Source: Paenibacillus sp. 32352 (GTDB lineage: Bacteria > Bacillota > Bacilli > Paenibacillales > NBRC-103111). Taken from it: DNA of 64,000 nucleotides. Position numbers and translations under genes: made by a program. Below, one piece after another: positions 34,150 to 42,687 of this stretch. The notes beneath the pieces are model-generated. The model worked only from the letters and a program-made list of their open reading frames with translations. It made no database searches and was not told the DNA's origin. Where the stretch lies: assembly GCF_002042965.1 (NCBI RefSeq), contig NZ_MZNT01000001.1, positions 806,001 through 870,000 on the forward strand, given 5' to 3'. The stretch's first letter is position 1; the number at the start of each line of letters is the position of its first letter.

Positions 34150-35883
34150 ATGAAGATGCACAAACTTCCACTTTATTGCCTGGCTCTTATGTTAGCCGCC
34201 ACGCTATTATCTTCTTCGGCTGCAGCGCAAGTTCCGGATGAATTCGTGTTGCGTTCCTCGGCCACCAATGTGAAGCTGGGTGATAACGTGACTATTTCTG
34301 TTGCTGGCCATGCACTTACAGATTTATATGCTGCGGGGATGGAGCTAACCTATGATGCACAGCTGCTAGAGTATACCGGTTATTCCAGCAGTCTAAGCAA
34401 TCAAGCCTACGTGCTGGAGCCTAAAGTACAGGGAAACAAAATCCGGCTGCTATTCACTCTAACGGGCGATAAACCGGGAATAACCGGCGATAAGGATTTA
34501 TTCACCCTTTCGTTTAAAGCATCCCGGGTAGGGACAGCTTCCGTTTCCCTAAGCTCCTTGACGCCAGTCAACAGTGAGCCGAGAAAAACCATCGGGAATA
34601 TAGGCAGCGGAATAACCATGTCGGTCATTCAATCACACTCGGGCTCCCGTTCCGGCTCCTATTCTGCTCCTAATACCTGCTCCCTACAGGCGTCAACGCT
34701 GTTATCGCGAAGCTCCCAAGGGATCTCTGCTTTGTTTTTCGATATATGGTCTGCCACCAATGGTATTGCGTGCATTAATGTAGGGTCCAATGATCTACTT
34801 GAAGCAGGCAGCAATTCCAAAGACAGCTCGGTAACAATTAAGGTCAACACAGGTTTGGACGTAAACAAAATCCAGCTGAATCTGCCGGCATATCAGCTTC
34901 AACAGCTCAGCTCGGAACCAGGCAAAGTAAAGATGGTTAGGATTGAGACAGATCTTGCTTCCGTTTCCATTCATCGGGATGTACTTGATGGCAGCGTGGT
35001 ATCAGAAATATCCAATTTGCAACTACAGATCGCAAAGGCAGATCCTGCCAGCTATTCACAGGATGTTAGAGCAAAGATCGGAAATTCCGTTATAAATGAG
35101 CTTCAATTGAGTTTAGACGGCAGCCCAATCACAAACTTTAACAAGAACCGTGTTGCAGTAGAAGTACCGTATACGTTGTTAGCGAATGAAAATCCAAATC
35201 AGGTAGTCCTTTACCATGTATCTGATGATGGAAAATTAGATGTGGTTAGGAACGGGTATTACAACCCGGCTGCAGGGAAGGTACAGTTCCATCCTGCCCG
35301 CTTCGGCATGTATGCGGCTAACCATGTTCAGGTTTCCTTTAACGATATGGATGGGCACACTTGGGCGAATGACGCCGTTCTTGGCTTGGCGGCCCGTGAA
35401 GTAGTGAATGGTAGAAGCGAGGGTCGTTTTACACCGGATGGGGAGGTAACAAGAGCCGAATTCGTGAAAATGCTGATTCAACTGTTTGATTTGGAGGACT
35501 CCTCTGCAATGGCGTCATTTACGGATGTTGCTCCAGGTGCATGGTATTACAATTCCATTGCTTCTGCGCAAAAGGCCAGCCTTGTGCAAGGCAAAGACGA
35601 CGGCAGCTTCGGTGTGAACGATCCGATCACCCGCGAAGATATGGCGGTGCTGATTTACCGGGCATCCAGGATGATTAGTTCCGCAGCTGTTCAAGCAAAC
35701 GGGACAACCGGGGATTTCCTTGATCAGGATCGAATCTCTGCCTATGCGAAGGATGCTGTTTTATTTGCTAAACAGACGGGCTTAATGGACGGAGTGGCAG
35801 AAGGGCATTTTGAACCAAAGGGTGTATCAACGAGGGCACAAGCTGCAACCGTAATCTACAGACTGTATCAAGCAGGGAAATGA
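34150..35883 (+). CDS. Cohesin-SLH surface anchor protein 2
   Basis: The 577-aa product has a Sec signal (cut near 'AAAQV', residue 26), a cohesin-like domain at ~28-158 ('KLGDNVTISVAGHALTDLYA', 'MELTYDAQLLEYTGY', 'LFTLSFKASRVGTASVSL'), a Ser-rich linker, a beta-rich middle domain at ~225-395 ('VNTGLDVNKIQLNLPAYQLQ', 'YHVSDDGKLDVV') and three SLH repeats at ~400-577. The middle domain is shared with the anchor at 40934. The linker has two Cys residues and an odd 'STLLSRSSQGISALFFDIW' stretch, but other frames there are closed, so I see no compensated frameshift. The gene sits 65 bp after one dockerin enzyme and 30 bp before another. Role as in anchor 1. Confidence 0.85.
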   Translation: MKMHKLPLYCLALMLAATLLSSSAAAQVPDEFVLRSSATNVKLGDNVTISVAGHALTDLYAAGMELTYDAQLLEYTGYSSSLSNQAYVLEPKVQGNKIRLLFTLTGDKPGITGDKDLFTLSFKASRVGTASVSLSSLTPVNSEPRKTIGNIGSGITMSVIQSHSGSRSGSYSAPNTCSLQASTLLSRSSQGISALFFDIWSATNGIACINVGSNDLLEAGSNSKDSSVTIKVNTGLDVNKIQLNLPAYQLQQLSSEPGKVKMVRIETDLASVSIHRDVLDGSVVSEISNLQLQIAKADPASYSQDVRAKIGNSVINELQLSLDGSPITNFNKNRVAVEVPYTLLANENPNQVVLYHVSDDGKLDVVRNGYYNPAAGKVQFHPARFGMYAANHVQVSFNDMDGHTWANDAVLGLAAREVVNGRSEGRFTPDGEVTRAEFVKMLIQLFDLEDSSAMASFTDVAPGAWYYNSIASAQKASLVQGKDDGSFGVNDPITREDMAVLIYRASRMISSAAVQANGTTGDFLDQDRISAYAKDAVLFAKQTGLMDGVAEGHFEPKGVSTRAQAATVIYRLYQAGK

Positions 35884-35913
35884 AAGTAAAAAACTTTCAA
35901 AAGGAGCAACGTC

Positions 35914-38900
35914 ATGAAACGGTTAAAAGGAATAAATAGGCCAATGAGGAAGAGCGCACCTAAGTTAATATCCTTAACATTAATGGCAAATCTAATGTCG
36001 GGTTTTTCTGGTTTCGCTATTCCGACATATGCAGCAGAATTAGATGGTTCAAAGCAGCTGGAGTTAAAATTTGAAAATAATATTGCAGATTCCTCTAGTA
36101 ATAGAATTCAAGGGGTACTGAACGGCAACGCAAATTATGTTGACGGAAAAGTCGGGAAAGCATTGCAGCTAAACGGAACGAATAATTATATTGATTTAGG
36201 TACGTCACCCGCATTACAACCGCAAAATCTGACCGTTTCTTTTTGGGTAAAGCCAGATTCTGCGTTAAAAGGCGAGCATATGATCATGTGGAACAAGCCA
36301 AGTGGAAATTGGATGGGAGAAGGATGGTATTTAAGCATCCTGAGCGATACAGTTCCATTAAAGCTTTCCACGGGAACAAGTGTGCAGGAATCGTATGTGA
36401 CAGGGGACAGAAGTGCATTCTTTCCCGTTGGAGAGTGGACTCATATTGCGGTCACCTATGATAGTGCAACAAAAAATGTGGGAATTTACCGTAATGGTAT
36501 TGCTCAAAAGGTTTCTTATAATAAGCAGGGCGGCAGCATTGTAGCAAATAATACCGATCATAAGTATTTAGGCTTTAACTCCCCCCTCTACGGCGGAGGC
36601 TATTCAAAACTGAACGTGGATGAATTCAAGATTTACAGTGTCGCTGCGTCAGATGAAGCTATTCGGAACGTTTATAAAGCGGAAGGCGGGTTTATAGACG
36701 AAAAGATCATTGCACAGCAAGATAAGGATGCAATCATTCTACCGGAGACAACGAGAGGCAATCTTACGTTCCCGGCAAAAGGGATCAATGGAAGCTCCAT
36801 CTCATGGAGTACTTCAAATGAAAATGTAATTTCAAATACAGGAGTGGTCACGGATCCAGGGGTAGATACTCCAATTACAATAACAGCCACTATAACCTAT
36901 GGTTCCGTAACGTTAACCAAAGAATTTTCTGTCGTTGTGATAACCAGTAAGTATGCAGGAGATTCTGCAAAGCTCAAAAACTTTGACATGGAGCAGGTAG
37001 ATGTTACAGATCCCTTTTATGTGAATGCATTCAATAAAGATGTTGAATATTTGTTAAAGCTTGATCCGGATCGTCTTTTGTCGGGATTCAGAACGGTAGC
37101 AGGTTTACCAAAGAAAGCAGAGCTTTATAACGGTTGGGAAGGCAGCTGGAGCTATCTTAGAGGGCATACATTGGGACATTACATGACAGCGTTATCACAG
37201 GCATATAAACAAACCAAAAATAATCCGGCTCTGAATGCGCAAGTGAAGAGCAAAATCGATTACATTATCAGTGAATTGAAGGCATGTCAGAATGCAAGCA
37301 GCAATGGATATGTTTTTGCAACACCGGAGGCTCATTTTGATGTGATTGAAGGCAAGATCGAGGGGCAAAGCTGGGTACCGTGGTATACCATGCATAAAAT
37401 TATTGCAGGGCTTGTAGATATTTATAAGTACGAAGGAAATGGAGATGCCTTGCAGATTGCAAGCAAGTTGGGAGATTGGGCATATAACAGGACTCAAACA
37501 TGGGACGATTCAACTCATACAAGAGTATTGAACGTAGAATATGGCGGTATCAACGACGCGCTATATGAACTCTATAAATACACCAGTAGCCCGAATCATT
37601 TAACGGCAGCCCATAGGTTTGATGAGGATTCCTTGTTTACCCCCATCGTTAACGGTCAAGATGTATTGTCGAACAAGCATGCAAATACACAAATTCCCAA
37701 GTTTATCGGCGCATTGAACCGATATCGTACATTAGGTGAAGCGGAATCGTTCTATTTGAAAGCAGCGGAGAATTTTTGGGAAATGGTGGTCAACGACCAT
37801 ACCTATGTAACAGGTGGAAATAGCGAAAACGAGCATTTCAGGGAACCCGGGCAGTTGGATAATTACAGGAATAACATAAACGATGAAACTTGTAATTCCT
37901 ATAACATGTTGAAGCTTACAAGAGAGTTGTTCAGGCTTACCGGAGATATCAAATATGCAAATTATTATGAAAAGACATTGCAAAATGAGATCATGTCCTC
38001 CATTAATCCGGAGACTGGTATGAGTACGTACTTTAAACCGATGGGAACCGGATATTTCAAAGTATTTTCTACAGAGTTCGATAGCTTCTGGTGCGATACC
38101 GGAAGCGGTATGGAGAATTTCACCAAATTGGATGACAGTATCTACTATCATACCGATCAAGATCTTTATGTCAACATGTACCTGAGCTCGACGCTGAACT
38201 GGGCTGAAAAAGGCTTTCAGCTAACACAAGAAACCAATATCCCTCAAAGCGATAAGGCAACGTTTACAATTAATGCTGCACCTTCCGAGGCCATGAATAT
38301 TAAATTTAGATCGCCAGAGTGGATTGCCCAAGGTCAAAAAGCAGCTGTGACGATTAACGGGGCAGCATTGAATGTGGAAGCAGCCAACGGATATATAGAT
38401 ATAAATCGTGTATGGAAGAAGGGGGATGTTGTTGAATTGACGTTCCCTTTGGAAGTACAGGTATCAACCCTTATAGATAATCCTGAAGCGGCAGCATTTA
38501 CGTATGGTCCTCTTGTTTTAAGTGCAGGACTTGGAACGGAGCAGATGGTCGCGATTCCGCATCTTGCTTCGCAGAAAGCAAATTTGCCCCCGGGCGTAAC
38601 CTTTAAGGATTATATCCTTGTTAAAGATGGCTCTGTTACAGACTGGATACATAATGTCAAAAATAATCTGGTTAAGACGGAAGGAAAGCTGGAATTCACT
38701 TTGCGGAATACGGATGAAGATAATCATTTGAAGTTTACACCCTATTATTCACTATACAAAGAAAGATATGGGATCTACTTCTATTTATCTGCCTTAGATT
38801 CCCCGACGTTCCAGAAAAATATTTTGAATAAAAAGAATGCGGCAAAAAGGGCCATTGCCAAGATCGATGAAGTGCAAATTACGAATGACCAGCATGAATT

Positions 38901-40389
38901 AGCGCATAACTTGCAAGGAAATACGGGAGGAGGTTCCTACGGCGGGGAACAGTATCGTCAAGCATGGGGCGGGGCAACAGGAGCCGCATGGATAAGTTAT
39001 GATATGGCAGTCGATCCTTCCGTTACTAATTATATATCCACCAAATATTATAGCGGTGATAAAGGAAGAACCTTTAATGTATATGTTGATGGCAATCTCA
39101 TTAAGGAAGAAACCATAGCAGCCAAAACCCCCGACCAATTTTATGAGGTTAGATATCAAATTCCGGCGAATTTGATAGCGGGAAAAACAAAAGTAACTGT
39201 AAAGTTCGCCAACAAAGGATCGGGTTACGTGGGCAGATTGTTCGGAACGGTTTCCATTCTGAAAGACTATAACAATAGCACGAAGCTTCAGAGCGTTACT
39301 GCAGGCGGAACGTCAGCGGCATTGACGGATAACCATTATTCAGTTTCTGTTCCTGCTCATTCTACAGAGGCTCTAGTTAAATTCACTCCCGAAAACGCGA
39401 ATGCTTTGGTATATGTTGATAATATCTTAATTGACGATACAGCAGACAGAAAAGTAACTTTACTATCTGACACGACAACTTTGAACGTTAGAGTGGTTGC
39501 CGAGGATGGGGTAACAGAAACAGCTTATACCTTAAGCATCAACAAACAAGCACAAGAAGCAACGGCCGCACTTACCGCAGATAGCAGCGTGAAGCCTGGA
39601 AGCAGCTTTACTGTGGGCGTTAGCCTGAACAATCTGACACAAAGCGTGTTTGCCCAGGACACCACCTTGTCTTATGATTCTAACGTATTCGACTATGTAA
39701 GTGCGGTAGGTGCAAACAACAACATCCAGGTCGTGACAGAGGATAAAGCGACCGCAGGAAAAGTGAGGCTCATTGCCGCCAATATCGGAGGGGTATCCGG
39801 GGGCAGCACGCCGGTTCTGAATCTAACCTTCAAGGTCAAGGCCGGCGTACAGAATACGACCGGAACGATTGCGGCTGCCCAAGCCAAGCTGGGCGTGGCT
39901 CCCGAGGGAACGGTGATTCAGGCGGCTCTTGGAAGCAAGAGCATTGCTATAGGCAAGATTGATGCCGTTGTAGACAAGACGGCACTGACAACAGCCATTA
40001 CGAGTGCACAGAGCTTGTATGACGCTGCCGTAGTGGGCACACTGCCGGGTCAATACCCGCAAGCAGCCAAGGATGTGTTCGGCATAGCAATCAATGCAGC
40101 CAAAGCCGTCAAAGACAGCCCAAGCGCGACGCAGTCCCAGGTTGACAATGCGGTTACCGCACTGAACAGCGCGGTAGCTACCTTCAAGGCGGCCGAGATT
40201 AAGGAAGTGTCTGCAGATCTCAACAAGGATGGAATCATTGATGTAGGTGACCTTGCAATGGTTGCTTACCATTACGGTAAGGATTCCAGCAGTGCAGACT
40301 GGACAACAGCCAAGATGGCGGATATGAATAGCGATAATAAGATAGATATTATGGATTTGGCGTATGTTGCGTCCAAAATATTTGAATAG
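35914..40389 (+). CDS. Secreted GH127/GH146-type beta-L-arabinofuranosidase with LamG, cohesin, FIVAR and dockerin
   Basis: The 1491-aa product has a Sec signal, a LamG/concanavalin-like domain (~45-235), an Ig-like domain (~255-345), an (alpha/alpha)6-barrel of the DUF1680 family (~355-900), further beta domains, a cadherin-like domain (~1128-1210), then cohesin (~1218), FIVAR (~1353) and dockerin (~1434-1491). GH127 enzymes such as HypBA1 use a zinc-bound cysteine nucleophile. Here 'ETC' (Glu658, Cys660) fits the Glu338/Cys340 zinc ligands, Cys727 in 'FWCDTGSGMENF' fits nucleophile Cys417, and Glu638 or Glu640 in 'GGNSENEHF' fits the acid/base. The residue after Cys727, normally Cys, is Asp728. 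'GGNS..EHF' and 'GMENF' are closer to GH146. The start is ATG 35914 behind AAAAGGAG. It should release beta-linked arabinofuranose. Confidence 0.87.
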   Translation: MKRLKGINRPMRKSAPKLISLTLMANLMSGFSGFAIPTYAAELDGSKQLELKFENNIADSSSNRIQGVLNGNANYVDGKVGKALQLNGTNNYIDLGTSPALQPQNLTVSFWVKPDSALKGEHMIMWNKPSGNWMGEGWYLSILSDTVPLKLSTGTSVQESYVTGDRSAFFPVGEWTHIAVTYDSATKNVGIYRNGIAQKVSYNKQGGSIVANNTDHKYLGFNSPLYGGGYSKLNVDEFKIYSVAASDEAIRNVYKAEGGFIDEKIIAQQDKDAIILPETTRGNLTFPAKGINGSSISWSTSNENVISNTGVVTDPGVDTPITITATITYGSVTLTKEFSVVVITSKYAGDSAKLKNFDMEQVDVTDPFYVNAFNKDVEYLLKLDPDRLLSGFRTVAGLPKKAELYNGWEGSWSYLRGHTLGHYMTALSQAYKQTKNNPALNAQVKSKIDYIISELKACQNASSNGYVFATPEAHFDVIEGKIEGQSWVPWYTMHKIIAGLVDIYKYEGNGDALQIASKLGDWAYNRTQTWDDSTHTRVLNVEYGGINDALYELYKYTSSPNHLTAAHRFDEDSLFTPIVNGQDVLSNKHANTQIPKFIGALNRYRTLGEAESFYLKAAENFWEMVVNDHTYVTGGNSENEHFREPGQLDNYRNNINDETCNSYNMLKLTRELFRLTGDIKYANYYEKTLQNEIMSSINPETGMSTYFKPMGTGYFKVFSTEFDSFWCDTGSGMENFTKLDDSIYYHTDQDLYVNMYLSSTLNWAEKGFQLTQETNIPQSDKATFTINAAPSEAMNIKFRSPEWIAQGQKAAVTINGAALNVEAANGYIDINRVWKKGDVVELTFPLEVQVSTLIDNPEAAAFTYGPLVLSAGLGTEQMVAIPHLASQKANLPPGVTFKDYILVKDGSVTDWIHNVKNNLVKTEGKLEFTLRNTDEDNHLKFTPYYSLYKERYGIYFYLSALDSPTFQKNILNKKNAAKRAIAKIDEVQITNDQHELAHNLQGNTGGGSYGGEQYRQAWGGATGAAWISYDMAVDPSVTNYISTKYYSGDKGRTFNVYVDGNLIKEETIAAKTPDQFYEVRYQIPANLIAGKTKVTVKFANKGSGYVGRLFGTVSILKDYNNSTKLQSVTAGGTSAALTDNHYSVSVPAHSTEALVKFTPENANALVYVDNILIDDTADRKVTLLSDTTTLNVRVVAEDGVTETAYTLSINKQAQEATAALTADSSVKPGSSFTVGVSLNNLTQSVFAQDTTLSYDSNVFDYVSAVGANNNIQVVTEDKATAGKVRLIAANIGGVSGGSTPVLNLTFKVKAGVQNTTGTIAAAQAKLGVAPEGTVIQAALGSKSIAIGKIDAVVDKTALTTAITSAQSLYDAAVVGTLPGQYPQAAKDVFGIAINAAKAVKDSPSATQSQVDNAVTALNSAVATFKAAEIKEVSADLNKDGIIDVGDLAMVAYHYGKDSSSADWTTAKMADMNSDNKIDIMDLAYVASKIFE
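39562..40389 (+). repeat. Cohesin-FIVAR-dockerin cassette, copy 4
   Basis: This copy differs most among the four plus-strand cassettes (for example 'AQDTTLSYD', 'LAMVAYHYG', 'DMNSDNKIDIMDL') but is still very close in DNA. Confidence 0.9.
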
Positions 40390-40485
40390 GTGATTAGCTA
40401 GTCGTCATGATTAGAAACGAAGTGAAACAGAACATTGCAGCGAGATAGCAAGCAGCCAGTTCGGGCTTGCTCTCTCTGCTGCTCA

Positions 40486-40797
40486 GGCGAGCTTTGGATG
40501 ACGGAGGTTTATTATCCGAATAGCGACAACAACTCGGCGGATCGCTGGCCCGGGGCTTTGGAGGTGGCTTATCATAGGCACAATGCTCTGGCAGAGGGAG
40601 ACTTTCAAGCCTATGTATGGTGGTACATCCGCAGGCAATACAGCCCGATGAATGAGCCTTTGCAGCAACGGGAAGTTGGACCCATTGGGGGGGAGATCAT
40701 TCAGGTGCCCATGAATAGCGGGACCAATACGTTCAAGGTGGTAACTATCGGTACGGAAGGACCCAATATAGACAGTACGCATGTTTCTGCTCAGTAG
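40486..40797 (+). pseudogene. Scrambled fragment of a GH30_8 xylanase gene with inserted CBM
   Basis: The frame encodes 'GELWMTEVYYPNSDNNSAD', containing the GH30 nucleophile Glu, through 'AYVWWYIRRQYSPMNE', closely matching residues ~394-450 of the xylanase at 26618. It then jumps to 'IIQVPMNSGTNTFKVV ... EGPNIDSTHVSA', which matches the end of the CBM inserted in that xylanase (about residues 235-262). In the intact gene the CBM piece comes before the nucleophile piece, so the order is reversed. No start region, acid/base segment or ribosome site remains. It differs from the intact gene by many substitutions, so it derives from a second, older paralogue. Confidence 0.8.
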
Positions 40798-40863
40798 GTA
40801 AGAAGAACAAATCCCCGGATATCCGCAGGAAATTACTGCGTATAATCTCCTAAACGATAAAGG

Positions 40864-40900
40864 ATCAGCCTCCCGGCTTAAGGGAGGCTGATTGCATTTT
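40864..40900. terminator. Terminator between convergent surface-cluster operons
   Basis: An 11-bp perfect stem (ATCAGCCTCCC with GGGAGGCTGAT) with a 7-nt loop is followed by TTGCATTTT on the plus strand. It ends the plus-strand enzyme operon and lies just after the stop of the minus-strand anchor gene. Confidence 0.8.
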
Positions 40901-40933
40901 ACCGATTCCAAGGGACCGTCAGAAGCTGCAGCA

Positions 40934-42598
40934 TTACAAACTCAAGAAATTGTAAATCACTTGGGCTGCCTCCGCTCTAGTTCCGACTCCTTGAGGGATG
41001 AACCTGTTATCCTCCCGGCCCTCGATAAGATGCAAGCCTTTCGCATTCCTGACATAAGGCAAGGCCCATGGAGAAACCGCGTCCTCATCATCAAAGGCAG
41101 CTCCGGCAGGTATAGCATCTGCCTTATGCTGAATTAGATAGGTACGCATAAGCATGGCAACCATTTCTTCCCGTGAGATCGGAGTCCCGGGCTCGAAGGT
41201 CGTTTCGCTCGTTCCTTCAACCATTCCGGCCTTCACTGCAATGGAAACCTCAGGGAAGAACCAGTCAGATTCCGAAACATCCGAGAAGCGGATATCCCCT
41301 TTGTCGGTTAAATGAAGGGCCCTAACCAGCAAAGAGGTGAATTCAGCCCGGGTGATCATCCGTTCCGGCTCATAATTCATGTCGCTGGTACCAGCTACAA
41401 TATGCTTGGCAGCAAGCTCCGTAATGACCTTCTTCGCCCAATGACTATGGGGAACATCCTCGAATACTTTGGTATATTCTAAGGCGGCATATTGGCTAAA
41501 ATGATGAAGGTCGGCGGAAATTTCCCCATTGGTGAAGGTTCCGCCCATAAACTCAAGCGCTTCATCTTTCGTTATGTGATAAACGGAGACCAGCTTGGCG
41601 TCTAAGGAAGGATCTACTTTCAATCGCAAAGTAATCGGCTTTGTGAAGGTTGTCAAGGAAATGGTCTGATTTTCTCCTGTAATCAATTGCAGGCTGAATT
41701 CGTATACGTTGCCGGACAGCCTTAAACCGACGTGATGGGAATGCTGAAGCCGGTCTATCAGCTTCCCTGCGTCATCGGGAGGCAGCGGATTCATGACGAA
41801 ATAGAGTGTACTGGTATTCAATTGTTCCTCGGATACAGCTCCTTTTAACTGCAGAAGCACCTCGGGAGGCAGCTCCACGCTCAGATTGTCGTTCCTGATC
41901 TCGAGGCGGGTCCGGGGGTCGGTGCCAATCTGGCTCATTGCTATTTTCACTTCCGTGGCGCCGGCAGGAAGCTCTACGGTTTTTTTGCCATGACCATCAT
42001 CCGTCATTTTTACAGGAGCAGGAGTAGAGGACGGTCCGTTAGCACCGCCGGAAGCTCCTCCGCTGCTATGGCCTCCGCCGTTATTGCCGCTGCTTCTATT
42101 CACAATGCTAACGGTTTTCTTGACACCAATGGCTGCTTCTGAAGTATGCAATTGGGAATCAACAACATTCACCAAGGTCATTTGATCAAGCCCAATATCA
42201 GCCGTTCCGGCAGCTATCCCTGTGAAGGTAAGAGTAAAAAGGGTTTGGTCCCCGTTCAATCCCTGTACTGCCCCTACGCCTGTATGTGCGAGCAGAATCC
42301 TGTTGCCATTGATAATGGGGTCGACAGTAAACCCTCCGGATGCATTGCTTTCAGCGGAATGGAACTTGAGCCTCGTTGCATCATAGGTAAGGTTGACTTC
42401 GTATGCATATAAGTCCTCCAGCTGTAATCCTTTAACACTGACCTTCCATTCGCTGCCGACGGCAGCCGAGTCTGCGTTTGTTGTCAATATGAACCGGGGT
42501 GATCCTTCCGCATACGCATGCGATATGGAGGCCGAACTAATGGAGCTTATGAATATGATCGCAAGAATCATTCCTATCAAACCGTATCTTCTAGGCAT
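40934..42598 (-). CDS. Cohesin-SLH surface anchor protein 3
   Basis: The 554-aa product has a Sec signal (cut near 'SHAYAEG', residue ~30), a cohesin-like domain at ~33-155 ('AAVGSEWKVSVKGLQLEDLYAYEVNLTYD' region, 'LFTLTFTGIAAGTADIGL'), a Gly/Ser-rich linker, a beta-rich middle domain similar to that of anchor 2, and three SLH repeats at ~380-554 ('FEDVPHSHWAKKVITELAAK', 'FSDVSESDWFFPEVSIAVK' and a third). The start is ATG 42598 behind AAAGGA. It follows the giant GH30-GH10 gene by 89 bp on the same strand and is probably co-transcribed, the same enzyme-then-anchor pattern as on the plus strand. Confidence 0.86.
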   Translation of the reverse strand: MPRRYGLIGMILAIIFISSISSASISHAYAEGSPRFILTTNADSAAVGSEWKVSVKGLQLEDLYAYEVNLTYDATRLKFHSAESNASGGFTVDPIINGNRILLAHTGVGAVQGLNGDQTLFTLTFTGIAAGTADIGLDQMTLVNVVDSQLHTSEAAIGVKKTVSIVNRSSGNNGGGHSSGGASGGANGPSSTPAPVKMTDDGHGKKTVELPAGATEVKIAMSQIGTDPRTRLEIRNDNLSVELPPEVLLQLKGAVSEEQLNTSTLYFVMNPLPPDDAGKLIDRLQHSHHVGLRLSGNVYEFSLQLITGENQTISLTTFTKPITLRLKVDPSLDAKLVSVYHITKDEALEFMGGTFTNGEISADLHHFSQYAALEYTKVFEDVPHSHWAKKVITELAAKHIVAGTSDMNYEPERMITRAEFTSLLVRALHLTDKGDIRFSDVSESDWFFPEVSIAVKAGMVEGTSETTFEPGTPISREEMVAMLMRTYLIQHKADAIPAGAAFDDEDAVSPWALPYVRNAKGLHLIEGREDNRFIPQGVGTRAEAAQVIYNFLSL

Positions 42599-42626
42599 AA
42601 TGATAAGTCCTTTCTACCCAAAATGC

Positions 42627-42671
42627 CGGAAGGAAGGTAAAGGATAAGGGCTAAGGCTACCTTCCTCCGGA
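42627..42671 (-). other. Intercistronic hairpin between GH30-GH10 and anchor 3
   Basis: CCGG, a 2-nt bulge and GGAAGGTA pair with TACCTTCC and CCGG around an 18-nt loop. No T run is present on the minus strand. It is one of several such stems between enzyme and anchor genes in this cluster. Confidence 0.5.
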
Positions 42672-42687
42672 AAAACCATGGCTTGCT

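Larger units (their letters stand above)
40390..40933 (+). other. 544-bp gap holding a GH30 relic and a terminator
   Basis: Between the arabinofuranosidase stop and the convergent anchor gene lie only a scrambled GH30 fragment (40486-40797) and a terminator (40864-40900). No ribosome site or intact gene is present. Confidence 0.7.

Noticed and set aside
34620-34830. Possible compensated frameshift in the linker of anchor protein 2 (Cys residues and hydrophobic stretch)
   Set aside because: The other two frames are closed by stops or give no better similarity, so the odd linker is taken as real.
25720-40389. Regularly spaced near-identical DNA as a possible CRISPR or tandem repeat array
   Set aside because: The repeats are ~825 bp coding modules inside large genes, kilobases apart, with intact frames; no short repeat-spacer structure exists anywhere in the window.
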